A stretch of 64,000 nucleotides of DNA from Bacteroidota bacterium (GTDB lineage Bacteria; Bacteroidota; Ignavibacteria; Palsa-1295). Below, one piece after another: positions 1-8,260 of this stretch (position 1 is the first letter of the stretch; each line of letters begins with the position of its first letter). The notes below the pieces were generated by a model that searched no databases, was not told the DNA's origin, and saw only the letters and a program-made list of their open reading frames with translations. Location: positions 558,001 to 622,000 of the forward strand of contig JAFDZW010000005.1 of assembly GCA_018266755.1 (NCBI GenBank), given 5' to 3'. The position numbers and the translations under genes were made by a program.

Positions 1-233
1 TTCTTCTTCTCGATCTTCTTCTTGTCGCCCTTCAGCTTATCCTTTTTCTTCTCGGTTATCTTCTTCTCAACTTTCTTGTCGTCGTGGTCCTTCTTGGCCT
101 TTGCCTTTTGCTCCGTTTTGCCGGCAGCAGGCTTCTTGTCCTTCGTTGCGTCATCGGCGAAGGAACGCGTTGCCGGTGCGATCGCGGCGCCCAGCATGAA
201 CAGGGCGAGCAACAGTCTGAGTGCAGTTCTCAT
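1..233 (-). CDS. Lysine-rich secreted protein, 3' end outside window
   Basis: Reads leftward from ATG at 233 and runs off the left edge. The first 26 residues form a Sec signal peptide (MRTALRLLLALFMLGAA then a small-residue cleavage zone ending SFA). What follows is almost only Lys, Glu, Asp and Ala, with many KK and EKK runs and no recognisable domain, so the visible part is probably a disordered exported polypeptide. It lies downstream of frr on the same strand with a 53-nt gap and no obvious terminator between them. Function unknown; the missing C-terminus could carry a domain. Confidence 0.7.
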   Translation of the reverse strand, partial: MRTALRLLLALFMLGAAIAPATRSFADDATKDKKPAAGKTEQKAKAKKDHDDKKVEKKITEKKKDKLKGDKKKIEKK

Positions 234-286
234 AGTGGTGGATCTGGTTTTGTGAATGTTAGGATAGTTATGCAAACAACATACGC

Positions 287-850
287 TTAGACGGCCATCA
301 CTTCCTTCTCTTTCGTGGCAACAATGGCATCGATATCCTTGACTTTTCCGTCTGTCTTTTTCTGGACGTCGTCTTCCGCGCGCTTGCGGTCGTCCTCTGA
401 AAAATGCTCCGCCTTTTCAGCTTTCTTGAGGTGCTCCATGGCATCGCGGCGGACGTTCCGGATCGACACCTTCGATTCCTCGCCGAGCTTCTTGACGAGC
501 TTCACGATCTCTTTGCGGCGTTCTTCGGTCAGCGGCGGCATCGGGACTCGGATCATCGTTCCGTCATTCGATGGCGTCAGGCCGAGGTTCGCAGCCATGA
601 TCGCTTTCTCGATCGCGCCCATCAAGCCCTTATCCCATGCCTGGATTGCAATGGTGTGCGCATCCGGCGTCGTGACGTTGGCGACCTGATTCAGGGCCAT
701 TGGCGAGCCGTAGGCATCGACACGGACGGTGTCGAGAAGCGCCGTCGAAGCACGCCCGGTGCGGATTTTAGACAACTCGTGCACAAAACTTTCGACCGCC
801 TTCGTCATGCGGACTTCACAATCGTGTAAGATCTCTTTTGTCGTATTCAT
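287..850 (-). CDS. frr: Ribosome recycling factor
   Basis: 187 residues, the normal RRF length. RRF acts with EF-G to split post-termination ribosomes. Family signatures seen: KIRTGRAS near residue 29, the NQVANVTTPDAHT stretch, and the long C-terminal helix with VRRDAMEHLKK. ATG at 850 gives the full-length N-terminus. It sits 42 nt downstream of pyrH; pyrH-frr is a very common bacterial pair, so the two are probably co-transcribed. Confidence 0.97.
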   Translation of the reverse strand: MNTTKEILHDCEVRMTKAVESFVHELSKIRTGRASTALLDTVRVDAYGSPMALNQVANVTTPDAHTIAIQAWDKGLMGAIEKAIMAANLGLTPSNDGTMIRVPMPPLTEERRKEIVKLVKKLGEESKVSIRNVRRDAMEHLKKAEKAEHFSEDDRKRAEDDVQKKTDGKVKDIDAIVATKEKEVMAV

Positions 851-892
851 ACCGTAATAACTTGGTCGTTGGAACGCGGAATTCGCGTCGGC

Positions 893-1612
893 CTACATAA
901 CAACTTTTGAGCCAACTCCGTCCTCTGTAAGTACACGAAGCAAATTCCCACGATCGTTCATATTAAAGACGACAATGGGCAGCCCGTTTTCCTGGCAGAG
1001 CGTGATCGCCGTCATATCCATCACGCGCAGCCCCTTCTGCAACATCTCGGCGTAGGTGATCTGTGGGATCAAATTTGCGTTCGGGTTCTTCTCCGGGTCG
1101 GAATCGTAGATGCCGTTGACACGTGTTCCCTTGAGCACGACATCCGCATCGATCTCGGACGCGCGTAGCGCGGCTGCGGTATCGGTCGTGAAGTACGGGT
1201 TGCCGGTGCCGGAGCCGAAGATGACGATGCGACCTTTCTCGAGGTGCCGAATGGCCCGGCGTCGGATGAACGGCTCGGCGATCTGTGTCATCGTGATTGC
1301 CGAGATGAGTCGGGTGTAAATCCCTTTTGCCTCAAGGGCGTTCTGTAATGCGAGGCAGTTGATCATCGTGGCGAGCATCCCCATGTAGTCGCCTTGTACT
1401 TTCTGCACCCCATCGACGCTGCCCTCGACGCCTCGGTAGATATTCCCGCCACCGACGACAACGGCGATCTGCACGCCGAGCGCATGGGTTGCGATAATCT
1501 CCTCCGAGAACTGGTTGATCACCGCTGGGTCGATGCCGAACTCGCGTTCGCCCATCAACGATTCACCGGAGAGCTTGAGCAGGATGCGCTTGTATTTTGG
1601 CGTTTGCGACAT
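893..1612 (-). CDS. pyrH: UMP kinase
   Basis: 239 residues from ATG at 1612. Phosphorylates UMP to UDP in pyrimidine nucleotide synthesis; forms hexamers. Seen: the N-terminal phosphate loop [12 protein letters not shown], the [10 protein letters not shown] loop, and [17 protein letters not shown] near the UMP/ATP site. The reading frame is open further upstream to 1693, but that would overlap the divergent gene at 1669 and add residues the family lacks, so the ATG at 1612 is preferred. Followed by frr on the same strand. Confidence 0.96.
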   Translation of the reverse strand: MSQTPKYKRILLKLSGESLMGEREFGIDPAVINQFSEEIIATHALGVQIAVVVGGGNIYRGVEGSVDGVQKVQGDYMGMLATMINCLALQNALEAKGIYTRLISAITMTQIAEPFIRRRAIRHLEKGRIVIFGSGTGNPYFTTDTAAALRASEIDADVVLKGTRVNGIYDSDPEKNPNANLIPQITYAEMLQKGLRVMDMTAITLCQENGLPIVVFNMNDRGNLLRVLTEDGVGSKVVM

Positions 1613-1668
1613 AACAATTGGATATCCGACACGTACGAACTGCAAAAATACGGTAATTTGCACTCCTG

Positions 1669-2733
1669 ATGACTGACATCCGCTTCCTGCCATACGAACG
1701 AGCCCACGAAATCGCAGCCGACGAGTTGATCGTCTGCGACTGCTACTACCATCGCGGGCTTAACCTCACACACCTCTACAGCGAACGTGTCCCGCCACCC
1801 TATCGCGCGAACACGAGCACCGAGACAGGGCTGAACTGGCTCGCAGACAAACGCAGCAACAAACCCGGCGCAACGGCACACTACGTCACCTGCAATCATT
1901 GGGATATCGATGGCATGCTCTCGGTCTGGTCTGTGCTGAATCCAGACCTTGCGCTCGCGAACCGCGAGCTGCTCGTCGCGGCTGCGCATCTCGGCGACTT
2001 TCGCGAGTTCGATCATCGCAGCGCACTCAGCCTCGATGCACTGAAGCTCTGCTGCATTCTCAATCGTGTCGAAGCCGACGAGTTCTGCCTGCCATTTGGC
2101 GACCTCAACGATGCGACGATGGAGTTCGAGGTCTCGGCACAGAAGTTTGAATACTTCCTTCCCCGCTTCGCCGACTGGCTTCGCGATCTCGATGCGTTCG
2201 AACCACTCTGGAGACCGGAATACGACGACGTGATGCGCGACATCGCGGCCATTGAGGCGGGCGAGGTCGCGATCGACGAGATCGCTGCCCCTGCGATCAG
2301 TGTGGTCAAGACCAACCGTCCGCTGCATTACTATGCGATCTTCTCACATGTGCGAGGCGGAGCGGTACTGACCGAAATCAGTGAACCGCACTACATCGAA
2401 TTCGAGTACCGATACGAGACTGCTGTTGGCCGCAATGACAAGACGGTCATGGAGCGATGCGATCTCTCGGACGTTGCAACTGCGCTCAACCGCAACGAGA
2501 GCGCACCGGGAGTCCGCTGGGTCTTCGACAACATCAACGAAGGAGGCTCGATGCTTCGGCCTGAGTATTCGAACAAGCCTCTGAGCCGCGAGGACCGCTA
2601 CCAGAGCCTGGGGTATCGTCTTAAGAACGGACTTGCCCCCTCGACGACGATCGACGCCTCCGCTGTTCTCAAGCTGATCGTGCAGGAGTACGAAAAACAA
2701 AAGGAGCGTACACCGTCGGTGTACGCTCCTTGA
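1669..2733 (+). CDS. DUF6687-like protein
   Basis: 354 residues, soluble, no signal peptide. The stretch [20 protein letters not shown] (around residues 72-91) resembles the N-H-x-D-x-DG-x-x-S-V motif I associate with the DUF6687 family and recalls the D-x-DG phosphoesterase motif of DHH proteins. A metal-dependent hydrolase role is possible but is inference. Divergent from pyrH (57-nt shared promoter region) and convergent with tsf. Its last ten codons contain the hairpin that terminates tsf transcription on the other strand. Confidence 0.75.
   Translation: MTDIRFLPYERAHEIAADELIVCDCYYHRGLNLTHLYSERVPPPYRANTSTETGLNWLADKRSNKPGATAHYVTCNHWDIDGMLSVWSVLNPDLALANRELLVAAAHLGDFREFDHRSALSLDALKLCCILNRVEADEFCLPFGDLNDATMEFEVSAQKFEYFLPRFADWLRDLDAFEPLWRPEYDDVMRDIAAIEAGEVAIDEIAAPAISVVKTNRPLHYYAIFSHVRGGAVLTEISEPHYIEFEYRYETAVGRNDKTVMERCDLSDVATALNRNESAPGVRWVFDNINEGGSMLRPEYSNKPLSREDRYQSLGYRLKNGLAPSTTIDASAVLKLIVQEYEKQKERTPSVYAP
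2691..2731 (-). terminator. Intrinsic terminator of tsf, inside the convergent CDS
   Basis: On the minus strand, a 12-bp perfect stem (GGAGCGTACACC with its complement, 3-nt loop) is followed by TTTTGTTTTTC. The DNA also encodes the last residues ([10 protein letters not shown]) of the plus-strand gene, so the stem is constrained both as RNA and as protein-coding DNA. Confidence 0.9.
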
Positions 2734-2753
2734 AATAGAAGTTCGATTCGAAC

Positions 2754-3626
2754 TTACGCGGCTGCTTCTGTGGTATGGTGATGTCCCTCACCGAGCTGCA
2801 TGCGAACGTAACCGGTGACGGTCACGCCGTTGCCGGCTTCCTTCAAGAGATCGGTGATCGTCTTGGAAGCGTCTTTGATGAAGCTCTGCTCGAGGAGCGT
2901 ATTCTCCTGATAGAACTTATCCATCTTGCCGCCGAGGATCTTCTCGATGATCTCGTCCTTCTTGCCCTCGTTCTTGAGCTGGGTACGGAAGATGTCCATC
3001 TCCTTCTCAATCGTCGTGGCATCGACGGCAGAGCGGTCGAGCGCAAGGGGGTTCATCGCAGCGACCTGCATCGCGATGTCGCGGCCGAGCGGCAAGCCCT
3101 TCTCAGGGTCGATGCCCTTGAGGGCAACAAGCACGCCGAGCTTTGCACCGGGGTGAATGTAGCTGGCCACAACGCCGTCCTTCGTGTCGACGAGTTCGAA
3201 CCGACGTGCTTCGATCTTCTCGCCGATACGACCGGTCTGCTCACCAACACCTTCGGCGATGCTGATACCGTTCGACATCTTCGTCATCAGGAATTCCTCG
3301 TGCGAGTTCGGGCTGGCCGTGAGTGCGGCATTCGCCACATCCTGTGCGAACGCGACGAACGACTCGTTGCGAGCGACGAAGTCGGTCTCGGAATTCACTT
3401 CGGCGATCACGGCCTTGGACTTATCGTCGCTGACGGCTGTGACGATCACGCCTTCTTTTGCGACGCGGTCGGCGCGCTTGGCGGCGCTGGCAGCACCCTT
3501 CTTGCGAAGGATCTCGATCGCCTGCTCTTCGTTACCGTTCGCCTCTTCGAGGGCTTTCTTACAATCGGCCATACCTGCGCCGGTACGGTCGCGCAATTTC
3601 TTTACTAATTCTGCTGAGATTGCCAT
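2754..3626 (-). CDS. tsf: Elongation factor Ts
   Basis: 290 residues. Nucleotide exchange factor for EF-Tu. The N-terminal UBA-like part with the LRDRTGAGMADCKKAL signature and the SETDFVARN motif, whose TDFV residues contact the EF-Tu G domain, are both present. ATG at 3626. Lies downstream of rpsB as in most bacteria, but a strong hairpin terminator separates the two genes, so tsf expression depends on readthrough or an own promoter in the 112-nt gap. Confidence 0.97.
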   Translation of the reverse strand: MAISAELVKKLRDRTGAGMADCKKALEEANGNEEQAIEILRKKGAASAAKRADRVAKEGVIVTAVSDDKSKAVIAEVNSETDFVARNESFVAFAQDVANAALTASPNSHEEFLMTKMSNGISIAEGVGEQTGRIGEKIEARRFELVDTKDGVVASYIHPGAKLGVLVALKGIDPEKGLPLGRDIAMQVAAMNPLALDRSAVDATTIEKEMDIFRTQLKNEGKKDEIIEKILGGKMDKFYQENTLLEQSFIKDASKTITDLLKEAGNGVTVTGYVRMQLGEGHHHTTEAAA

Positions 3627-3675
3627 GATGGTATCCTTGTATTATTAAACTCGTGTGTGATTTTGCTATGAGGAG

Positions 3676-3712
3676 CAAAAACGGCGAGCAGTCATTAAAG
3701 AAGGCTCGCCGT
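3676..3712 (-). terminator. Terminator or attenuator between rpsB and tsf
   Basis: Minus strand: stem ACGGCGAGC/GCTCGCCGT around a 14-nt loop, followed by TTTTTGC. It sits in the 112-nt gap after rpsB, so it should end or reduce transcription into tsf. Confidence 0.8.
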
Positions 3713-3738
3713 CCGCGGAGATCGATGTACGTTCCGGC

Positions 3739-4515
3739 TTAGCCTTGGACAGCAGCGGTTTCTTCGATCTCGTCGATGTCGGCTTCCTTCTGAGCCATTT
3801 CCTTCGACGCGCCTTCATCGAGCCGCTTGACTTTTGCTGCGGCGCGACCGGAATTGATCGCATCGGCAAAGGCATGGATGAAGAGCTGGACGGAACGAAG
3901 CGCATCGTCGTTCGCCGGGATCGGATAATCGACGAGATCCGGATCGACGTTCGTATCGACGAGTGCGAAAATCGGAATGCCGAGTGTACGGGCTTCCTTC
4001 ACTGCGATGTGCTCCTTCTTGATGTCGATGATGATCATCGCACCCGGAAGTCCGCGCATGTCGGCGATACCGCCGAGCGTGCCGTTGAGCTTCTCGTGCT
4101 CGCGAGAGAACAGGAGCTGTTCCTTCTTGGTGTAATTCTCGATCGAGCCATCCTCTTCCCACTTTTCAAGGTCGCGCAGACGCTTGATGGACTTGCGGAT
4201 AGTCGTAAAATTGGTGAGCATACCGCCCGGCCAGCGATCGGTCGCAAAGTGCTGACCGCAACGCTCGGCTTCTTCCTTCACTGCGCCACGGAGCTGCTTC
4301 TTGGTTGCAACGAAGAGGAAGCGCTTGCCTTCGGCAGCCATCTTCTCGGCGGCATTGAGCGCCTCTTCGGCAAGTTGCTGCGACTTGTTGAGGTCGATGA
4401 TGTGGATGCCGTTGCGCTCCATGAAGATGTACGGCTTCATCTTCGGATTCCAGCGACGGGTCAAATGCCCGAAATGCGCACCGGCGGCGAGCAGGTCTTC
4501 TAACTTGATTCTCAT
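3739..4515 (-). CDS. rpsB: 30S ribosomal protein uS2
   Basis: 258 residues starting MRIKLEDLLAAGAHFGH, with the typical S2 signatures FGHLTRRWNPKMKPYIF near the start and the PGAMIIIDIKKE and EARTLGIPIFALVDTN stretches. The C-terminal tail (KEADIDEIEETAAVQG) is acidic and variable, as usual. First gene of an rpsB-tsf unit; the 172-nt gap to rpsI upstream probably holds the promoter. Confidence 0.97.
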   Translation of the reverse strand: MRIKLEDLLAAGAHFGHLTRRWNPKMKPYIFMERNGIHIIDLNKSQQLAEEALNAAEKMAAEGKRFLFVATKKQLRGAVKEEAERCGQHFATDRWPGGMLTNFTTIRKSIKRLRDLEKWEEDGSIENYTKKEQLLFSREHEKLNGTLGGIADMRGLPGAMIIIDIKKEHIAVKEARTLGIPIFALVDTNVDPDLVDYPIPANDDALRSVQLFIHAFADAINSGRAAAKVKRLDEGASKEMAQKEADIDEIEETAAVQG

Positions 4516-4687
4516 TGTGTTGGTTGGTTTGATCTCTATACCCTTCTCGTCGGATCACACGCAACGCGTGACCAGAGCCGACTCAAGCGAAGAGCATATA
4601 TGGTATTAATTCTGCCCGGAGCAACCGGTGGTCGATGCTTGGAATAACGCCAATCATCAACAACCGGCCACCCCGAACACACTTGCG

Positions 4688-5095
4688 TTAGCGCTTCGAG
4701 AACTGGAATCTCTTACGCGCTTTCGGACGTCCGTACTTCTTGCGTTCGACCATACGCGGATCGCGCGTCATGAGGTCTTCCTTACGAAGCACGGGCTTAA
4801 ATTCTGCGTTGATCTCGACGAGCGAGCGGGCGATCGCCAGACGCACTGCGCCGGCCTGGCCGCTGGTGCCGCCACCCATCACATTTGCCGTGACGCTATA
4901 GCTGCCGAACTGACCGGTAGCCTTCAGCGGACGAACGACATCCTCACGGTGAATCGGGTTCGCGAAATACCGCTCAAACTCTTTTCCGTTGACCGAGATA
5001 TTCATCGGCTTGCCGTCGGAGACCGGAGTGAGGTGGACACGTGCGACCGCGTTCTTGCGGCGGCCGACATTGATCGATGCGTGGTGCTTTGCCAT
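4688..5095 (-). CDS. rpsI: 30S ribosomal protein uS9
   Basis: 135 residues. Contains [14 protein letters not shown] and ends [11 protein letters not shown]: the conserved basic tail with terminal SKR that reaches towards P-site tRNA. ATG at 5095, 17 nt after the rplM stop, so the two form the usual rplM-rpsI operon. Confidence 0.97.
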   Translation of the reverse strand: MAKHHASINVGRRKNAVARVHLTPVSDGKPMNISVNGKEFERYFANPIHREDVVRPLKATGQFGSYSVTANVMGGGTSGQAGAVRLAIARSLVEINAEFKPVLRKEDLMTRDPRMVERKKYGRPKARKRFQFSKR

Positions 5096-5112
5096 AGGTT
5101 CGGTCTAACGAG

Positions 5113-5571
5113 TTATGCGATCTTCAACGTCTTGGGTTGCTGTGCAGCATGCGGGTGCTCTGCGCCAGCGTACACTTTCAACTTCATGCCGGTGCGACGA
5201 CCGAGCGAATTCTTCGGGAGCATGCCCTTCACGGCAAGCTCGACGATGCGGTCCGGATGGGTCGAACGCATGTCTTTGAACTTCGTGAAGCGTGCGCCAC
5301 CCGGATAGAGTGTATTGTGGTAGTACTCTTTCTGGTCTTCGCGCTTACCGGTAAGGCGAATCTTGTCGGCGTTGATCACGACAACAAAATCACCGGTATC
5401 GGTATGCGGGGTGAACTGCGGCTTGTGCTTGCCGCGAAGGACGCTCGCAACCTTGGTTGCAAGGCGGCCGACTGTTTGACCTTCTGCATCGACAATATAC
5501 CAGTCGCGCTTGACTTCGCCTTCCTTGGCGGAGTAGGTCTTTAGCGCATAAGTGTTCGTTTTCTTCGACAC
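5113..5571 (-). CDS. rplM: 50S ribosomal protein uL13
   Basis: 152 residues from a GTG start at 5571, preceded by GGAG seven bases upstream. This start gives the typical L13 N-terminus ([15 protein letters not shown] then [18 protein letters not shown]). The open frame extends to 5637, but the extra 22 residues fall in the leader hairpin region and are not L13-like. Also seen: [15 protein letters not shown]-type core and the [13 protein letters not shown] motif. First gene of rplM-rpsI. Confidence 0.95.
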   Translation of the reverse strand: MSKKTNTYALKTYSAKEGEVKRDWYIVDAEGQTVGRLATKVASVLRGKHKPQFTPHTDTGDFVVVINADKIRLTGKREDQKEYYHNTLYPGGARFTKFKDMRSTHPDRIVELAVKGMLPKNSLGRRTGMKLKVYAGAEHPHAAQQPKTLKIA

Positions 5572-5583
5572 GTTCGTTCTCCA

Positions 5584-5620
5584 GAAAAAAAGTACGGAAA
5601 CCCCTCCGTTCTCGGACGGA
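5584..5620 (-). promoter_or_regulatory. Candidate attenuator leader of rplM-rpsI
   Basis: Between 5620 and the rplM start the minus strand reads TCCGT, then ACGGA, then TCCGT, then seven T. The middle ACGGA (5605-5609) can pair with either flanking TCCGT. Pairing with the downstream copy (5594-5598) makes a terminator-like hairpin before the T run; pairing with the upstream copy (5616-5620) would prevent it. The stems are only 5 bp, so this is a hypothesis. Confidence 0.4.
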
Positions 5621-5703
5621 TTTAGAGCACGGTACAAAGCGATTTTTTTACGGGATAGTTCCTAAATACCCTGATTTCGTAGTTGTTATGGCTATATCCG
5701 CCC

Positions 5704-6519
5704 CTATTTGGCCCGAAGCCCTCGCTGACGCAACGCTTCGTAAAGGAACACCCCTTGGGCAACCGCAACATTAAGAGAGTCAATAGATTGCGGCATGGGT
5801 AGCGTGACTTCTCCCTCACACTCGGCTATTACAGATGGTTGTACACCGTACCCCTCGGAGCCGAAAACAAGGCCAATATCGCCACCGAGCGGCGTTTCCC
5901 GGAGGTCCGATGCAGAAGTAGATAATGTAGTAGCGTAGGTGCGAACTCCGTGATCGCGCAGGGTATGTACGCTTGCTGCCAGCTCCGGTACCATGACGGT
6001 CGGAAGGTGGAAGATCGCTCCCATCGAGACCCGAACAGACCGGCGATTCCAGGGGCTCACACTTTTGCGATCGACAATGATTGCGGTTGCCCCCATTGCC
6101 AATGCCGTTCGGTAGATGGCCCCCATGTTCTCCGCGTCTGCGATCTGGTCGAGCAGAACATAGAGATGCGGATGGGGTGCGAGGGCGATCAAACCCGAAA
6201 GATCCGGCGAAGTCGGGATGCGAGCGCTCGCCATAATCCCCTGGTGCAACGGAAATCCGACGATTCGCTCCATCTCGGCTTTCGAGCCCAGTAGCACACG
6301 AATCTCCTCCGATTGACGATGCGATTCGATCAGCGATCGTTTCAGGTCGAAGTGCTCCGGCGTCAGATAGATCGAGTCGATATGAAATGTCGATTCGAGA
6401 AGTCGGGATACGACCTTCTCGCCTTCGGCAATAAAGTGATCTTGTTGTTGCGAAGAACGAAGATCGGAGTACCGAGCAACGTCGTCACTGCTCGGCTCGC
6501 GAACGAGATGCAAGTGCAT
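5704..6519 (-). CDS. TrmH/SpoU-family RNA 2'-O-methyltransferase
   Basis: 271 residues from ATG at 6519; an upstream in-frame start at 6549 would add ten hydrophobic residues not expected in the family. The C-terminal SPOUT domain shows all three signatures: ENMGAIYRTALAMGA (motif 1), GLVFGSEGYGV (motif 2) and LPMPQSIDSLNVAVAQGVFL (motif 3, knot and SAM site). The N-terminal RSSQQQDHFIAEGEKVV region resembles the substrate-binding domain of rRNA methylases of this type. Target nucleoside (23S rRNA or tRNA) cannot be told from sequence. Confidence 0.9.
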   Translation of the reverse strand: MHLHLVREPSSDDVARYSDLRSSQQQDHFIAEGEKVVSRLLESTFHIDSIYLTPEHFDLKRSLIESHRQSEEIRVLLGSKAEMERIVGFPLHQGIMASARIPTSPDLSGLIALAPHPHLYVLLDQIADAENMGAIYRTALAMGATAIIVDRKSVSPWNRRSVRVSMGAIFHLPTVMVPELAASVHTLRDHGVRTYATTLSTSASDLRETPLGGDIGLVFGSEGYGVQPSVIAECEGEVTLPMPQSIDSLNVAVAQGVFLYEALRQRGLRAK

Positions 6520-6600
6520 GGGCACACAAGTAAAAACGACGGCAAGCAAGGCGATCGGCCATACTTGCCCTCAGCAAAGCAATTACGGGGAAGGAATTGA

Positions 6601-6831
6601 TCAGCGGACAACGAGCGAGAGACGCTCGCGGTGAGCTCCGCTATGTAATAGAACAGTATACACTCCTGATGTGATTCCTCTCAGATCGAGCGTCGGATTC
6701 GCTCCGCGTATGTTCGTCTGCAATACCGTTCGTCCGAGCATATCGATAACAGACACGACATACTGCTCGTCGCTAAGCCCGGTAAGCGTCGTACTCACGC
6801 TGGCAGGATTCGGATTCGCCGCAATCGGGCT
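6601..6831 (-). pseudogene. Frameshifted T9SS C-terminal sorting domain
   Basis: 76 residues starting SPIAANPNPAS and containing VVSVIDMLGRTVLQTN and GVYTVLL, ending LSLVVR: the beta-sandwich type A sorting domain used by the type IX secretion system. It lies directly after, and one reading frame off from, the dehydrogenase-like gene ending at 6830: that frame stops at a TAG whose last two bases begin the first Ser codon of this domain. The domain was clearly its C-terminus. There is no start codon or RBS of its own. A 1-nt insertion (mutation or sequencing error) explains the split. Confidence 0.85.
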
Positions 6832-8053
6832 ATGTTCCGGATTGGGGTACTTCTACCCCGTCGAGCCCAGTACGAATGATCTCGAAGATATGATCCGGAA
6901 CCCAGTCGATGCTCCATACATTACTCGTCGAAACAAACACTCTTCCGTCGGGCGATATGCACACATCACGAAGCCTACCCGCAAGCTCGCCGGTGTCGGA
7001 GGGGGTAGTCCGCAGGCGGAGGTTGTACCGATTCTGTTGTACGACAGTACGATGGGAATCGTCGAGTTTCAAATGCCACAGGCTTTCGTCCTTCAGGGTC
7101 ATCAGTAAGATTGAGTTCTTCCACTCCGGAATTCTATCCGAATTGTAGTATTCGATGCCGCACACGGCAAGCGTCGGTGTCCAGGCAGCAACCGGCTCGA
7201 CGACATTCGAGTCTGCACAGAATGTCATCTCCTCCGGTTTATCGCAAAAGCCCTCCACCGACGGCCAGCCGTAGTTTCGTCCTCGCTCGATGATATTAAA
7301 TTCGTCATCGTTCGCAGGACCGTGTTCACTCTCATATAATGTGCCGTCGGGTCCGAACCACAATCCTTGCGGATTGCGATGCCCTTTCGTCCATACTCTG
7401 CTTCCTGGCCAAGGATTGTCGTCGGGAATGCTTCCATCAAGGTTGATGCGCAGAATTTTGCCGTTGATGCTGGAATCCTGTTGTGCCAAGCCCGGATCGA
7501 AATACGTCTCGCCCGTCGTGATATATAACTTACGGTCAGGCCCCACCAAGACGCGAGAGCCATTGTGCGCACTATATGCACGTATATGGTCGACATACGT
7601 GATCCGGTCCACCAATGTATCGTGTGAAGATGCCAACGCGGCGATCGAATCATGGCGAACCCGATAGCGAACTACTTTCTCGAAGTATAGTACGGTATCC
7701 TTCACCGATGTAGAATCGGCATACGTGTAATCAATGAAGACATACGGTGAGTCGGGAAAATCAGGATGGAAGTCGAACCCAAGCATTCCTAACTCGCCGA
7801 GTGAATACACTTCCGATTCGGCCAGCAACACATGTCGCTCTCCGGTTTCCGGATTCACCCGATTGAACCTCCCGGCTCGTTCGGTAAACCAGATCCAATT
7901 GTCCTTTCCCCATCGGATCTCCCACGGACAGTTCAGTGAATTAGCAACTTCACGAGTCTTGTAGGAGATGATCTGAGACCGGACAGAACCGATGTCACAA
8001 CAGCATACCATGCATCCGATTGCGATGCCCAACAGATACAGCGTGCGATTCAT
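6830..8053 (-). CDS. Secreted PQQ-type sugar/sorbosone dehydrogenase-like protein, frameshifted at 3' end
   Basis: 407 residues from ATG at 8053, which gives a clean signal peptide (MNRTLYLLGIAIGCMVCCC). Six-bladed beta-propeller of the glucose/sorbosone dehydrogenase family: WEIRWGKDNWIWFTERAGR, LGFDFHPDFP, HNGSRVLVGPDRKLYITTGE, GHRNPQGLWFGPDGTLYESEHG and NYGWPSVEG are seen. Members oxidise sugars or other alcohols with PQQ; many Bacteroidota homologues have no proven cofactor. The protein stops at GVEVPQSGT just before the T9SS sorting domain, which continues in the other frame. As read, it would be exported to the periplasm but not sorted to the surface. Confidence 0.85.
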   Translation of the reverse strand: MNRTLYLLGIAIGCMVCCCDIGSVRSQIISYKTREVANSLNCPWEIRWGKDNWIWFTERAGRFNRVNPETGERHVLLAESEVYSLGELGMLGFDFHPDFPDSPYVFIDYTYADSTSVKDTVLYFEKVVRYRVRHDSIAALASSHDTLVDRITYVDHIRAYSAHNGSRVLVGPDRKLYITTGETYFDPGLAQQDSSINGKILRINLDGSIPDDNPWPGSRVWTKGHRNPQGLWFGPDGTLYESEHGPANDDEFNIIERGRNYGWPSVEGFCDKPEEMTFCADSNVVEPVAAWTPTLAVCGIEYYNSDRIPEWKNSILLMTLKDESLWHLKLDDSHRTVVQQNRYNLRLRTTPSDTGELAGRLRDVCISPDGRVFVSTSNVWSIDWVPDHIFEIIRTGLDGVEVPQSGT

Positions 8054-8206
8054 ATCGTAGCAGAGATGATCAATCAGACAATAGACACGCTGTGCCGTTC
8101 TTCGAGTGGGGTAAGAGTAGGGCAAGAGTTCGAGCCCTGAAGTAGCTATCCCGCGTGGTCCGTCAGTAATTCATCGCATAAGTGCAACTCTCGCACCAAT
8201 GCCCAA

Positions 8207-8214
8207 CAAATATA
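8207..8214 (-). promoter_or_regulatory. Bacteroidota-type -10 element TATATTTG
   Basis: TATATTTG on the minus strand about 150 nt upstream of the secreted dehydrogenase start. It matches the TAnnTTTG consensus of the Bacteroidota housekeeping sigma factor. No convincing -33 partner at the usual distance. Confidence 0.35.
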
Positions 8215-8260
8215 CCACCGAGAACAGGAGCCAATCCGCAAACAGATTGGCGCCAATATA

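Noticed and set aside
1613-1693. N-terminal extension of pyrH
   Set aside because: Not part of the UMP kinase family and would overlap the divergent gene.
3745-4503. Long open frame opposite rpsB, and similar ones opposite tsf, rplM, aspS and capsid
   Set aside because: All are antisense to conserved genes, have no family match and arise from high-GC codon use.
8054-8260. tRNA-like GTTCGAGCCC stretch between dehydrogenase and aspS
   Set aside because: No cloverleaf can be formed around it.
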